In this document: positions 1-11,638 of the stretch, piece by piece | Position numbering within the stretch: position 1 is the stretch's first letter | Layout: each line of letters starts with the position of its first letter | Assembly (NCBI GenBank): GCA_025738555.1 | Contig: JAOVFP010000018.1 | Span: forward strand, 992,001 to 1,056,000 | Origin: Cyathus striatus | Lineage: Eukaryota; Basidiomycota; Agaricomycetes; Agaricales; Nidulariaceae | Direction of reading: 5' to 3' | Length of the DNA stretch: 64,000 nucleotides | Notes under the pieces: generated by a model | What the model was told of the DNA's origin: nothing | What the model saw: the letters and a program-made list of their open reading frames with translations, nothing else | Databases searched by the model: none | Made by a program: the position numbers and the translations under genes

Positions 1-180
1 TCTTAAGTACACCTTTCAACTGTTATTTTCATCAAGTTATAAGAAAGGTGGAATCCATGTGTACTCCACATGGTTCCATGTGAATTACACATGGAAAATG
101 TGTACTTTTTTCCAGATATGTGGATTCCATGTGAACTTCACATGGAAATGTGTACTACACGTGGAGTACACGTGTATAGG
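1..180. repeat. Cluster of short palindromic CCATGTG/CACATGG and ACACGTG motifs
   Basis: About 120 bases (roughly 50-175) hold many close copies of the motif TTCCATGTG, its complement CACATGGAA, and CACGTGGAGTACACGTG. Together they can form several overlapping short hairpins. No open frame is supported here. It could be the end of a larger element that begins left of the window, because the array starts near the edge. Confidence 0.45.
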
Positions 181-194
181 TGGGTGTGCGGAAA

Positions 195-745
195 GTACTG
201 GTAATACAAATATCCAATGGTGATCAAGTTGACATGACTTTACATGACTGTAATAATTATCCTAACCACTTCATAAAAATAACCAGGGGTAATTAGGATG
301 TTCAGAGCAGATAGTAACATTTCAGGATAGATTGGAATGATACACCATCCAACCACCAATGTAAACCATTTTTCAACTATAAATATATATCCAACACAGC
401 ATTAACTCTTATTAAAAATTTCATTAATTATTTGAATACTACTGGTACTAATAATAAATGAAAATTTTAATACTACTGGTACTAATACATATGAACTTTA
501 ATCTACACAACAATAATACTTACAATTTATTTGGCACACATACTGGGTAAAAAGATTTTTTTGGTACACCTTGACCCACTTTTTGCTAATATTGGTACAA
601 TTTTGAGATAAAGTCATGTCAACCTGCTCTGAACATGCTGATTAGCCCTGATTATTTTTATTAAATAGATAGGATAATTATTTCCATCATGTAATTCATA
701 TCAATTTGATCACCATTGACCATTTGTATTGCTACTAACCAAGAA
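195..745. repeat. Fold-back inverted repeat, MITE-like
   Basis: The stretch at about 195-315 is an imperfect inverted copy of about 612-745. Both arms contain the blocks CAATGGTGATCAA, AATAATTATCCTA and GTTCAGAGCAG in matching order when one arm is reverse-complemented. The spacer (315-612) is AT-rich and holds a doubled TACTGGTACTAATA motif. A decayed miniature inverted-repeat element is the simplest reading. I did not find a clear target duplication, so the exact ends are approximate. Confidence 0.5.
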
Positions 746-1690
746 TATCATGCTGAGCAGTGCTGATATAGTGGATGGGTAGATTATTAAAATCATGCCC
801 GGTTCATATCAGACCATATAACCCCCCCAGAACACTGATGACCTGATATTCCCTGACATGGGTATGTCTATACATATATTCTTATTTTGATTTTTGCAAC
901 ATACAATGAGTCATAGGCTCAGTTTAGTTAGTGGTGAAACAAGAATCAGGGCAGACAGTATTGAGTTGCTGTTTTTGATGAGTATTTTTACTTGATCTAT
1001 ACTTACTGTACTTAGTTGGCAATAGGGGAGTTCACACTTGGCCATTTTGTCATGTCACTACACATCAGTCGCTACAACAACATGACAATCCTACTGAAAA
1101 ACATGATTGGAAATTCAAGTGCTTTTCAATTCTTGGTATTTTACTCTCCTTTATATGTGGATGTTTCTGAAAATCTGAAAATTTTACTAATATCAATCCA
1201 TACAACTATACTATCTACTAATTTCCCAACTTTCTGTGAAGGTGGAGGATGTGTGTGAGTGCAATCTGAAATTTATGAACTCTGAACTGATCGCCGAACA
1301 TTAGGGATAGCTGTAGCTGTATCATGTATTGCCAAGATTGAACTCCCCTAATGTTGACAAAGGTAGTTCAATGTACTCCTTGATGCTAGCACCTTTATTA
1401 TTTCCATTGGATTATTTCCTACCTGACCAACCTCGCAGCATTGGCACTGTGGCAGTATCCCAAGAGATGCAATATCAGCCTTGCCACTTGTACATTGGTA
1501 CACTGGCTTTTGGGCCAGATACTTACCAGCCCTTTATATAGAAATCAAGAGGAAAACATTGAGTAAAGAAAGAGTATCGGAAGGTGCTCATGTACATGCA
1601 CAACATCCTATGTGTGCCTTTGTAGATGTAGTAAAAAGAGGGAAAGCAGCTGATATGTTATAAATTAAAATTAAAATAAGAAGAGGGAGC
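746..1690. other. No supported gene; one short LTR-like relic
   Basis: Short open frames here (for example 1016-1258 and 1329-1541) look like chance frames: no recognisable motif and no convincing splice partners. Around 800-900 a CCATATAACCCCCCCAGAAC block followed by a TGATTTTTGC segment resembles, in the same order, the sequence at 24,655-24,740. Both look like decayed pieces of one dispersed repeat. Confidence 0.3.
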
Positions 1691-2400
1691 AATATTATGT
1701 TTACAGCTGTTAGTTGGGATGACACCGAGGGTCAGCCTATAGTCTTCATCCATTGACTCTCCTTGAATAAGACAGCCAGATCCTACACGCACCATGAAGC
1801 TCCTTCTCATTCCCTTTCGTAGGTCTGATCATAGCGTATAGAGGGGAGACTGTACTAGAAATGGTCCAGGGGACACTCTGCATGGAGCTTGGGCATTGTA
1901 AGGGTGGAACTGGGGCATAAGGAGATGATACAGGAGTCACAAATGATGAACATTAAGTGAAAAGTGATCTGCTTCCCTATACACATTCTTCCTGCTTCAT
2001 GGTCAAAGCCACAGTGTGGTGGTTGAGATTGTGGCTATTGCCAGTATGTATTGAGGAGGGTTGGGTGCAAGGAGTGAATGATGAAGATGTTGAAAGGCTC
2101 ATTGCATACATGAGTGCAACGTTAGGGTTCTTGTCCTAAACATGCAGAAGGAGCTGTAGTGTCTATAGTTATCACCCCAGATCCATATCTTGAGCATGTA
2201 TCCCCTTCCACTCCAACAGGGCCCATGGTACCACCTGCATGAACTACTAAAGCTCTATTCCAGTAGTCCCCTTCAAAGTGCTCGCTGAGGAGAAGGTAGT
2301 GAGTGTAAACATGCCAAGGAATAGGCTAGAGATGTGCTAAGTGAAGGAATCTGCTTTGTGAGAGGCCTAGGGACCTAGGGGAAGAATAAAGTGTAGGCAT
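1690..2400. repeat. Copy of a degenerate dispersed repeat (also at 17-18.8 kb)
   Basis: The block CAGCCTATAGTCTTCATC near 1734 matches CAGCCTACAGTCTTCATC near 17,102. The series 'CTTGAGC-TGTATCC-CCTTCCACTCCA' near 2190, followed about 120 bases later by 'AATAGGCTAGAGATGTGCTAA', matches the same series near 17,605-17,745 and again near 17,890-18,040. The spacing is similar but the sequence is diverged. No open frame is conserved between copies, so this is treated as an old interspersed repeat of unknown class. Confidence 0.5.
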
Positions 2401-2933
2401 TGGAAACAATGGGATAATGTGTGGTGTACCAGCTACTTATGATGTGTAAGGCCTTAAGGTGTAACAGGAGATGGTATTCTACACTCTCAAATGTGCATGG
2501 TTATGTGTGTTCTACAGCGAAAGTGCAGGCTTGAGAATAGGGGAGCAGCAAGAGTAAACTAAGAGGGACAGCACTTACTACCAGTGAGCTGGCACTTAGT
2601 AACAACACATCTTGCTGCACCATCATCTATGGCTCAAGTTGCAACACACCCATTGAAGATCATGATGTCAAACTAGCATGTCTTCTGGCCTTCTTGGGTG
2701 TTTTTAATGGGATGCATATATCAACAGCTTGTAAATTTTGAGTCTTCCATTGTTCAGTATGGAAATAGGAGTGCAATGGTCAAGTGGTAAGGTTGCAAGG
2801 TTGCTTAGGGAGGTTGTTGTTAAAAATGGGCATCATCATCAAATGTGCTGTGTGCCAGTCGACATCAACAACGTTGAACAGCCCATCACATGGTAAATAT
2901 TCCCACTACCTTTTAAGGTAGTTGGGTTATAGG

Positions 2934-3625
2934 TAGTGTTGCCACCGCTCAGCTCAGCTCAGCTCAGCTCCTGCTTGGCTCAGGGTAGCTTTTCTCAATA
3001 TCAGCTCAGCTCATTGTAACTCCACTTGATGAGCTGCTTGAGCAGCCACTCAAGCACAAATATAAGTGGGGTGTTGAAAAGTAATAGGCTATGAAGTAAT
3101 AAACTGTGTTTCTTTTGTATATACCTGTAAAAATAGCTAGCAATATATTATACTTCACAGAATGTTCAAAATTATTGTGCTAAAATGATTTCAGTGGTAG
3201 TGAGATAGCTATCTAGCTGAATTATTTGGAAAGAGAATACAAAAATAAGTGCTTATGTAGTAACATCTTTATTAACTGTCACATCAAACTTTTCAACCCT
3301 GAAGGCCTGACATTCCTGATGGTCATTGATCATTCTGACTTAATTTGTCTCTAGTGCATAAGAGTGCATAGCATTGTTCCATTAATCAGGGAGAATCACA
3401 TAGTGTTTGTTTTTAACAGAATACTTTGCAAATATTTGAAGAATTGCTATGTAAGTAGTAATAATACTGTTTTCAGGTTGAATTTTCATATAAATCTGTG
3501 TGAGTGGCAGCTTAAGCTAGCTCAGAACTGACATGAGTGGTGAGCGAAAATGCCTGCTCAGCTTGCTCAATTTACCGCTCTGCTTAGCAGCTCAGTGGCT
3601 TGGAGCTGAGCCAGTGGCAACACTA
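2934..3625. mobile_element. hAT-type miniature (non-autonomous) element
   Basis: The element starts TAGTGTTGCCACCGCTCAGC and ends GCTGAGCCAGTGGCAACACTA, so its termini are inverted repeats. It is flanked by a perfect 8-bp duplication GTTATAGG (2926-2933 and 3626-3633). TAG-type termini and 8-bp duplications are the hAT hallmark. The subterminal regions are dense in AGCTCAGC/AGCTGAGC repeats, as expected for hAT transposase binding sites. At 692 bp with no open frame it must be moved by a transposase encoded elsewhere. Confidence 0.85.
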
Positions 3626-3636
3626 GTTATAGGGTG

Positions 3637-4442
3637 TAGTGTTGTTGTGGCTCGGCTTGAGGAGCCATAGCTGCTTGAGCTGAGCCGGCCCAGCTATTAG
3701 CCGTAGCTGGTTTCTACAGCTAACAGCTTAAGCAGCTAACTGTACAGCTAAGAGTATTAGCTGATCTTTTTCCTAATTAGGATAACAGCTCTGGTCTTGA
3801 TGTCATCACTCCAAGTCAAATTACTCTTGCTACCAATAATTCGTGCATATTTAATTTAATTTCAATTGTTTATTCTAGTTGAAACTCTCAATAAATGTAT
3901 ATGTATCTTAATGATGGTCATTCCAATTAATGACATAGACCACTGTATTTCAAGTTTCAATATCCACATTGTTTACTAGTAGTTTACTAACCATCACATT
4001 ATTGCTCAGGCTCAAAATGTGAAATTTGAAACATTAAAAATGTTGCTGTGCTTTCAGAAGTGTTATTGTCCTCATGCATTTGATGATGTTTACTTCACTG
4101 GTGAGTTCTTTTATAATACTAAGCACATTACAGTCCATAGCAACTGAAAATGACTACTAATGTCATTTAAACTTAGTTTAGACACATTCTCATATTATAA
4201 TATAGATTAATATGTTACTTCAAATTAAAGTAAAAAGTTCTTAGAAATAACTAGTAGAACTTCAAGCATGTGCAGTGTACACCAAGCATACACTGCAACA
4301 TAGGTATGCTAATGTACTTGTCCATAAGTGGTAATGTTAGCTGTGGCTGAGCCAATTAGCCAAGCTGGTCTTAGCTGAGTTTCTCGTTTAGCTGCGATTA
4401 GCTGAGCCAAGCTTCGCCATATTCAGTCATTTTACATCACTA
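3637..4442. mobile_element. Second hAT-like miniature element, immediately adjacent
   Basis: It begins TAGTGTTGTTGTGGCTCGGC and ends TTTTACATCACTA. Both subterminal regions are rich in AGCTGAGCC/TTAGCTG repeats like those of the neighbour at 2934. The flanks ATAGGGTG (3629-3636) and ATAGGGCA (4443-4450) agree at the first six bases, consistent with a decayed 8-bp target duplication. The terminal repeat is weaker than in the neighbour, so the right end is less certain. No coding capacity is seen. Confidence 0.55.
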
Positions 4443-4450
4443 ATAGGGCA

Positions 4451-5365
4451 GTTTGGATTTCCCTTTAAGGAAATTTCAGAAATTGGGGTCGGGATCTCAC
4501 TTTCAGGAGATTTGATTGGCTGACACCCTAAAACCCTTTGCCCTGTGAGGCCGTGACCAGTGTGACATGCCCCCATAATTCTTCAACAGTTAGTTTATAT
4601 TATACATTTGAGTTACCTTGTCTGTGTGACACACCAATAACTACTTCTATTTAAAAAAATTGTATTGCTCCAGTGACTATTTAATAAATTCCCTTTCTTT
4701 CCTACTCTTTCCTATTATCTTCCTGTAACATTCTTTATCAGTACCCCCACCCCTACACCACCTATCCACTATCATTCATTCCTCTTTTCTACTCCTGTAT
4801 CTTTCCTCATCAGTACTCCCACCCTACATATTCATAAAATATTTGCTGTTATTCATTATGAAGATCTGAGTATTCAATCTGTCATGTACAAATCTTTTCT
4901 TGCCACATTATTTTTCTGATGTTATTTCTTTGCAGGGCTTCAACTATTCAGGATGTGGAAGAATTCATAGCATCCCACACTTGGAATTGCCATTTGGGCC
5001 CTCTTTCAAGTACTGAATAATTACAAGTAGGTTACTCAGTAGTATTCTAATCATATCTATATTACTAAAATATCTCCACAGCACAAGTTGCTGTTTGGAA
5101 TTGTAAACCATCTGTCTCATTTATCAATCATTTGAATTATATATTGAATAATCATGGCATTGCCACCAACCAAATTATATCATTTGTTGATCTTTGAATC
5201 ATATATTTCTGGGAGAGTGCTTTACCAACTCAATGGGAGATTTGCACACTAGTTATGTTTCAGTTTTCCCTTCTCCCTCTCATTTGAAACTACATTTTTT
5301 AGAAATAGTGGTGTAGTCAACATTGTCTATTCACAATCTTTCATCTATTTCTGGTCACATTTCTT
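4451..5365. other. AT-rich intergenic sequence
   Basis: No open frame with recognisable motifs, no paired splice sites with coding between them and no clear repeat boundaries were seen. Confidence 0.4.
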
Positions 5366-5750
5366 TTGAATGTACTATGTCTTACCTATACTATAGCTCT
5401 TTATTCTCAAACTGTCTGGTCTCAAATTTACATTGAATATAAAACTATACATTCTGCCAACAAGTATTTTAGCTTAGCAGTAGATCCAAACCTCCATAAT
5501 GTGCTTATGCACATCAGCATTAGTTTATACCCACACTTGTTTACATCACACTTCCTTTGAATGCACTATGCCCTACCTATACTATAACTCTTTATTCTCA
5601 AACTGTCTGGTCTCAAATTTACTTTGAATACAAAACTATACATTCTGCCAACAAGTGTTTGTATCTGTTTTAGCTTAGCAGTAGATCCAAACAATTCTAC
5701 AGGCTACATAATGTGCTTGTATGCATCAGCATTAGTTCTTACAGTGATCA
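5366..5750. repeat. Tandem duplication, about 192-bp unit, two copies
   Basis: The segment from 5366 recurs from about 5558 with few changes. Both copies carry CAAACTGTCTGGTCTCAAAT, ACTATACATTCTGCCAACAA and TTTAGCTTAGCAGTAGATCC in the same order. The second copy has small insertions. No coding function is evident; the 64-aa open frame in copy 1 is not kept in copy 2. Confidence 0.8.
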
Positions 5751-5934
5751 CAGGGCATGAACATATTCATTAAGGCTAAACTTATTCAGTCTCTTGCCAA
5801 ACTTCATGGTCCAGGGTACTTTCTTTCAGTAATGTTTAATCTTTCATGAGTGTTAGCCAGAATGATCATAAAAGTGTAGTGTTTTATGATTGCGGCAATC
5901 ATCTATCTCATGATTGCCTGTTTCTAATGTAACT

Positions 5935-6542
5935 ACTATATGCCTATTACAATTATAAATGGTGATCATATGCAATCATTGGTTAGTTTGAAGTGTATAT
6001 TACTATTGTAGACCTATTATAAATGGTGATCATATGCAATCATTGGTTAATTTGTAGTGTATATTACTATTGTAGGCCTATTATAAATGGTGATCATATG
6101 CAATTATTGGTTAATTTGAAGTGTATATTACTATTGTAGGCTATTATAAATGGTGATCATATACAATCATTGGTTAATTTGAAGTGTATATTGCTATTGT
6201 AAGCTATTATATATGGTGATCATATGCAATCATTGGTTAACTTGAAGTGTATATTACTACTATAGACCTATTATAAATGGTGATCATATGCAATCATTGG
6301 TTAACTTGAAGTGTATATTACTACTACAGACCTATTATAAATGGTGATCATATGCAATCATTGGTTAATTTGAAGTATATATTACTATTGTAGGCCTATT
6401 ATAAATGGTGATCATATGCAATCATTGGTTAATATGAAGTGTATATTACTATTGTAGGCCTAGTATAAATGGTGATCATATGCAATCATTGGTTAGTTTG
6501 AAGTGTATATTACTACTGTAGGCCTATTATAAATGGTGATTT
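5935..6542. repeat. 64-bp minisatellite, about 9.5 copies
   Basis: The core GGTGATCATATGCAATCATT recurs starting at 5961, 6025, 6089, 6152, 6215, 6279, 6343, 6407 and 6471, with a truncated copy at 6535. The period is 64 bp (63 twice). Copies differ by only a few bases, so the array was amplified or homogenised fairly recently. Each unit contains TGATCA and CATATG palindromes. Confidence 0.95.
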
Positions 6543-6776
6543 GTCACATCATTCCTGCTCTCCACATACTTCCCGCACACTACATTTGTCACACATCCAC
6601 ATGTGTCACATTTGTCACATCATTCCCGCGCTTCACATATTTCCCGCGCATCACACTCGTCACATATGTCACGCTTTAACGCGTTTGTCACGCTTTAATG
6701 CGTTTGTCACGCTTTAGTGCGTTTGTCATGCTTTGGAAGGGCATCACATATGTCACATGTGTCACATTTATAAGGA
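6540..6776. repeat. Short CACAT/CGCTTTAACG repeat tract
   Basis: This directly abuts the minisatellite. It consists of repeated TTGTCACAT and TTCCCGCGC motifs, then about three copies of a 19-bp unit GTCACGCTTTAACGCGTTT (near 6668-6730). It is GC-richer than its surroundings. No gene is supported. Confidence 0.7.
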
Positions 6777-7871
6777 GTGTCATACATTTCAAGCACATCA
6801 TGCTTGCATGTGTGTCATGATTGTAACATGTTGATGGGATTCCAGCAAGTCTATAATGAAAATGTTTGTATACTTTTCACAGATCCTGTCAATAACAATA
6901 CTGCACATGACTATGGAGAAGTAACAGTAAGTTGTTTTAGGCAAGAGATACAAGTAAAAAGATGTGACATTGCCCGTCAATAAGCACGGAAAGATCGAAT
7001 TACATAGTTACAAACCATATACCCCAAATTATGTATACTGCAGTAGACACTTAAGAGCCGGGCTGAGTGCGTGTGGTGCAAGATCCAGTATTGGGATCAA
7101 GACTAAAAGTAAACCTGTAACTGTCTGCTACCTTCCCTTCACCACCTTGACTGCATACATTTGCAATATTGTTTAAGACTAGTTCACAGCTATTTGGATC
7201 TGGGGGTCCAGCGGAGTCGATGGAATTATAGGCAGTGAAATCACCTATTAGGTCAAGGAGTCAGAATCACATCATGTACTTAAGAGATTTAGAGTGAGTA
7301 AATGAACAGCGATATCCGTTGGTGTTGAAGCATCTAGCTCCATTGTCACCCGGGTTGAACTTATGCGAACTTGCATTAGCGAGGGTTATATGGGTATTTC
7401 AGAGGGCATTACCTGAGATAAAGATACATTGGCACAAAAGATGCTAATGAAGTCTGAGCAACTACTTGCTCCAGTTATTCCAGCATTATAACACGTAGGT
7501 AATTGTTGAGCGAATGCAGATGGGGCTACAGTCAGTCCAAGCAGAACAACAACATACTATGATAGCTATCAGATATGAAAAAATAGCTATGACCAATGTC
7601 ACATACTGTGAGTTTCATTGCTGTTAGATAAAGGATGTGTATGGGTGGGATCCTGTTTTCCCTACTCATGAAGGTGGCCTATTAAATAGCTTTGAATCGA
7701 CTGATAAAGTCTCCGTTGACCATCTGGTGAAATGGCACATGTCATGAAAACCAAAATTGTCTTGCAAGATCTTAAGCCTTAATTCTCCTGGTAATATATT
7801 GTAAGGTAATTGCAAGGCACAGGTAATGACTTCTCAATACATGTACAAGGCATTATAAGATCCAAATAGCG
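6777..7871. other. No supported gene
   Basis: Several frames of 60-70 codons occur on both strands but overlap each other, lack recognisable motifs and lack convincing splice partners. The segment is simply the left flank of the large transposon that starts at 7878. Confidence 0.35.
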
Positions 7872-7877
7872 CACAAG

Positions 7878-8414
7878 TATGGAAAGCCGGACAACCACGC
7901 TCAACTAGATCAAAGCAGTTGAACTCCGACATTCGGCAAAACGGCAGTCGCTTAGATATGTTCTTAGGCGCATCTTGTTCAGCCAAAATTTCGGTTAACC
8001 GCTTAGTCCAAGCTTCAAGTCCTACTGTATTCGGATGCAAATGTAAGACTTGGTATTACAATAGAGTACTATAGCATGTGTCGTTACTAATTATTTTGTA
8101 CATTCACTTAAGTTCAATAGATACAATTGAGAAATAAGATGTTAAAAAAGTGTCTATGTTGTATAAATCTAGCTTTGAGATGAGACTCGTAACCTGAAAA
8201 AGCATACAGAGTGCAGTAGCATATATCTACTGCTATTTTTCTAATGAGTTGTTGGAATAGGGTTGATCATGTCTGCAAGAATAGTCCACTGAATTTGTGT
8301 GTAATAGCTTGATGCACACAGCAGGAGTTGAACTCAAGATCGAATGCGTGGGAATTTATCACGTGACATAAAAGTCACGAGCGTCGTTTCCTCCATGGAA
8401 ACGACGCTCGTGAC
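7878..8414 (+). repeat. Left terminal inverted repeat, ends in a perfect hairpin
   Basis: This is the reverse complement of 14669-15205. Its inner end is a palindrome at 8374-8414 with 18-bp arms starting GTCACGAGCGTCG and a 5-base loop. The loop reads in opposite sense in the two repeats, as expected for true inverted copies. Indistinguishable repeats imply recent insertion or recent gene conversion. Confidence 0.93.
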
Positions 8415-8653
8415 CTTTATAACAATTAATTTTTCACCAAGTACCATCTCCATTAATATTATCATTCAGTAATGCATTGTTTAGAAATTGCACAATTCAC
8501 TGAAGGTACTATAGATTGTTTCAAACATAGTAGTAGATAATTGACCTATTTATGGAGTGATTCTAATCAAAGTACCTACAAGCTCATATAAAAAGGTCAT
8601 ACAGATCCTTAACACGACTCCAAATTTGTAACAGCATGCAAGACACTAGATTT

Positions 8654-11472
8654 TTATGCTGTATTGAGAGTTGTTAAGTTAAACCATTCACAGTAATTGT
8701 TGCAAATATGCTCAGATGCAAAATTATTGAATGCAGAACCCACATTCCCCTGGCCAAACAGGGCGGCATCATCTTCAAGTGATCTTAATTGAAATGTTAC
8801 TCTATCTCTTTGAGTAGCTGAAAAATAAACTCACGGTGCGGTCATTATTTGTGGGTCAGATAAAAGTGTGGCACTCCCTGTATTATAAAAAATTATATAA
8901 GAACACTCAAAATAAAATGGTAAAACTGCACACCTTGTAGATCTGATACATATACCAAGGAATCTGTTTTTTCATACTGAATATGCTGCATGAAACAGAG
9001 AAATTCTGCGATGGCATAAAGTGGATCACTTCCATCTAGAAGAGGACGAGCAGAACCATTGTGAATGAATTTTATGAAGTCATTTCCTTCATTCTCAATG
9101 AACTCTTCTAGCAAGTAGACATTGCGCATCGTTGCTGACTTTCCACCAGGCTTACTACCAGCAGTGTCATGAACAATGCCAACACCAGCCTTCACAAAGC
9201 GTATCTCAGGGATTTTGAAAGGAGGCTCTCCTTTGGTTGATATCACCTGTGAGATGTATGAATATGAATAAGACAGTAGAGATGCTGCCCAGTAGGTAAC
9301 ATTGGCCTCGACTAGTGTCTTTGTCAGCTCTGAATCAATTGCAAACCGTCCAATTGATAGTCCTGTCTGAGAAGAGCTATTTCTTGTACTTTTTCTATCA
9401 TCCCGAAAGTAAACTCGCTTTACAGCAACAGGCTGGTTTAATGTATCTCCAAGGCCAGATTCCGCTATTGGAGTGAGTGTAAGGAGCCCTTTATGTGCAG
9501 TTTTACAAGCTCCAATACCAATAGACTCAAGATGATTGATGGTTAGTGTACCAGGACATGGGTCCATTAAAGAGAAAGACTTTTTGGTATTTTCAGCAAG
9601 AAGCTCTGCCAGACCGATCTCAGGAATTGTATAAAACTGGATTTGCTCCACTCTGTATTTTGCTTATATGAGTGTTAGTGATTTTGTATGCATAGTTATT
9701 ATGTGAATAAACTGCTTACCAGAATTAGCTTGTATATTAGCTGATAGTCCACCAACTTTTAATGCTTCACGGATCTTAAGTCTATCTGGAGATTTATATG
9801 GAATTGAAGTGTGTATACGCTTCTTTAATGGAGCAGATGTTGGTGATAACTCCAAGGAGCTTAGTGGATTCTAGGAATAAGTTTAGATGTGCTGCTGCAT
9901 ACATAATTAATGAGTATACATACTGTACGAGTTCGTTTCTTTGAATCAAATGACTTCTTTGGTGTCGTAATAGCTGCAGTGCTGCCATTCAAGCTAGTTG
10001 AATGACTGGTTTTTGCATTGTTCAGAGTACTACCAGAGTCTACATTGACCATGGAATCAAATTGGTCAGATATACCAAAATCATTGGACTCATTTTGCAA
10101 CTAGGAAATGCATGTCAGCATCAATAGAACTTGTCTATACAAATAGACATACTTTAACATCCTAAATAAAAGCAATATAAGATTAGCTTGAATATAAACA
10201 AACTAGTAGTGCTTCCTACCTCCTGAGCAGCGACATAGTCCAAGCTTTCTTCCCACAAATATGCTGGAACAACAAGCCCTAATATAAATGGCTTTGAAGG
10301 TATCTTGAATACATTCTTCTTGTCTTTGCCTCGTCCTTGTCCAAGACAGCGATTATAGAAATATGGCTGGTCTTGTTGCATGCGTGCAAGATCTGTCCAA
10401 TTACAAAGCTCACGAATGGTAAGTGACTTGGTTTGAAATGGAAACCAATGCATCGCCTTCCGAAGTTGAGGTAGCATTGTATCCTCTACCAATTTGATTA
10501 AGTCCCGAGGTGTAATCATGGCTGGGATATTCTGGTGGCCTTCTTGTAGATTCTACTCAAAGTATATTAGCAATAGTGTTCACAGTAAAATATAATTTAG
10601 TTACAAACCGAAATCAACTCAGGCCTAGTTTTACCAGAAATCTCACGGACTGCCTGAACTATAATACTAATTGTTTCAAATTGGCGTCCCTGGTAACTAA
10701 ATCGCTGGTACTTGTCCCGCTCTGTCTTATAGAGTGAATGTGAACCAGAGTACCCTGAGGAAGTAATTTGTTGAGACACTGCATAGCTTCCACCATTTGC
10801 TGACCATGAACTTGGTATTCCCACAGCTGGCAGTTGACGAGTAGAATCAGGTGTATGTGACCATCGCTGCAGTACTGCTGAGGGAAGGCTATTTGGAAGA
10901 TGTGTAACCTTTCGTGCAATGAAACTGGAATCTAAACAAAATATCAAAAAACATCACAGTTAAAATATTTAATTACATACCTTTTCTTTGAGCCTGGTTT
11001 ACAGAAGCTCTGATAGACTGTACATCAACAGTACTGGATCGTGAAGCCACTGAATTCTGTTCAGAAATTTCAGAACTGAGCTGATCTGCAATTGCAGGGC
11101 CTAAACATCAAGTATATTAGTATATTATTGTTAAATTAAAATATAAAAGACATACTTATGATAGAGTCCGTGGGTAGTTGTCGATTTGTACTGGATAAGC
11201 GACTTGCAACATCAGGCCCTATCTGGTGTGAGAAAATTTTCATCATATACTAATAATAATTCAGACTTACTCAGAAGTGTATCTGGTTTCTTTGCATAAT
11301 ATTCAAAGCACCCATCACAAACAAATTTACCGCGAGTACCACCTGCAATATAGTGCTTGCTGTCACCAGGCTGGAGAATGATTGAGCAGCTGCTTCTACC
11401 ACATGGGATGGGTTCACTTGCATGTGTATCTTCAGTGAATTTAGCAATAGCTTCGGCATTACCAAAGTTCAT
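8654..11472 (-). CDS. Alpha-type protein kinase (fungal alpha-kinase), ten exons, transposon passenger
   Basis: The exons on the minus strand are 11472-11271, 11218-11156, 11100-10981, 10931-10609, 10552-10220, 10100-9924, 9870-9720, 9650-8934, 8877-8835 and 8783-8654. Splice phases agree throughout, giving a 752-aa protein with no stop. The N-terminal part has a cysteine motif (IPCGRSSC ... FVCDGC) that may bind zinc. The C-terminal kinase domain shows PVAVKRVYF (candidate ATP-binding lysine), KFIHNGSARPL, VSDLQG, LSDPQIM and the zinc-binding end EHICNNYCEWF. That order is the alpha-kinase (eEF2-kinase/TRPM7 class) signature: Ser/Thr phosphorylation with a Zn-stabilised fold. An upstream in-frame ATG at 11541 would add 23 residues. 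It lies wholly inside the transposon, divergent from the transposase, sharing an intergenic region. The substrate is unknown. Confidence 0.9.
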
Positions 11473-11638
11473 GTTGATAGCAATGAAAGAGTGAAAGTGG
11501 TGGGATAAAAGGTGCTGCTGAGAAGATACGATGAATTTCACAAGGTATTTATATTTTTAGTGAGATCATGTCTTGTATCATAAGTCAGATATTCTGAAAT
11601 CATGACAATTCACAAATACCTCATGTGTGATGTCGCAT

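Noticed and set aside
2937..2970. AGCTC microsatellite
   Set aside because: The short tandem AGCTC run is the subterminal part of the hAT-type element; similar motifs recur at its other end.
7834..8040. 68-codon frame on the minus strand over the element's left tip
   Set aside because: It lies inside the terminal inverted repeat and runs into flanking DNA. The same frame exists at the right end, with different flanks. No motif supports a protein.
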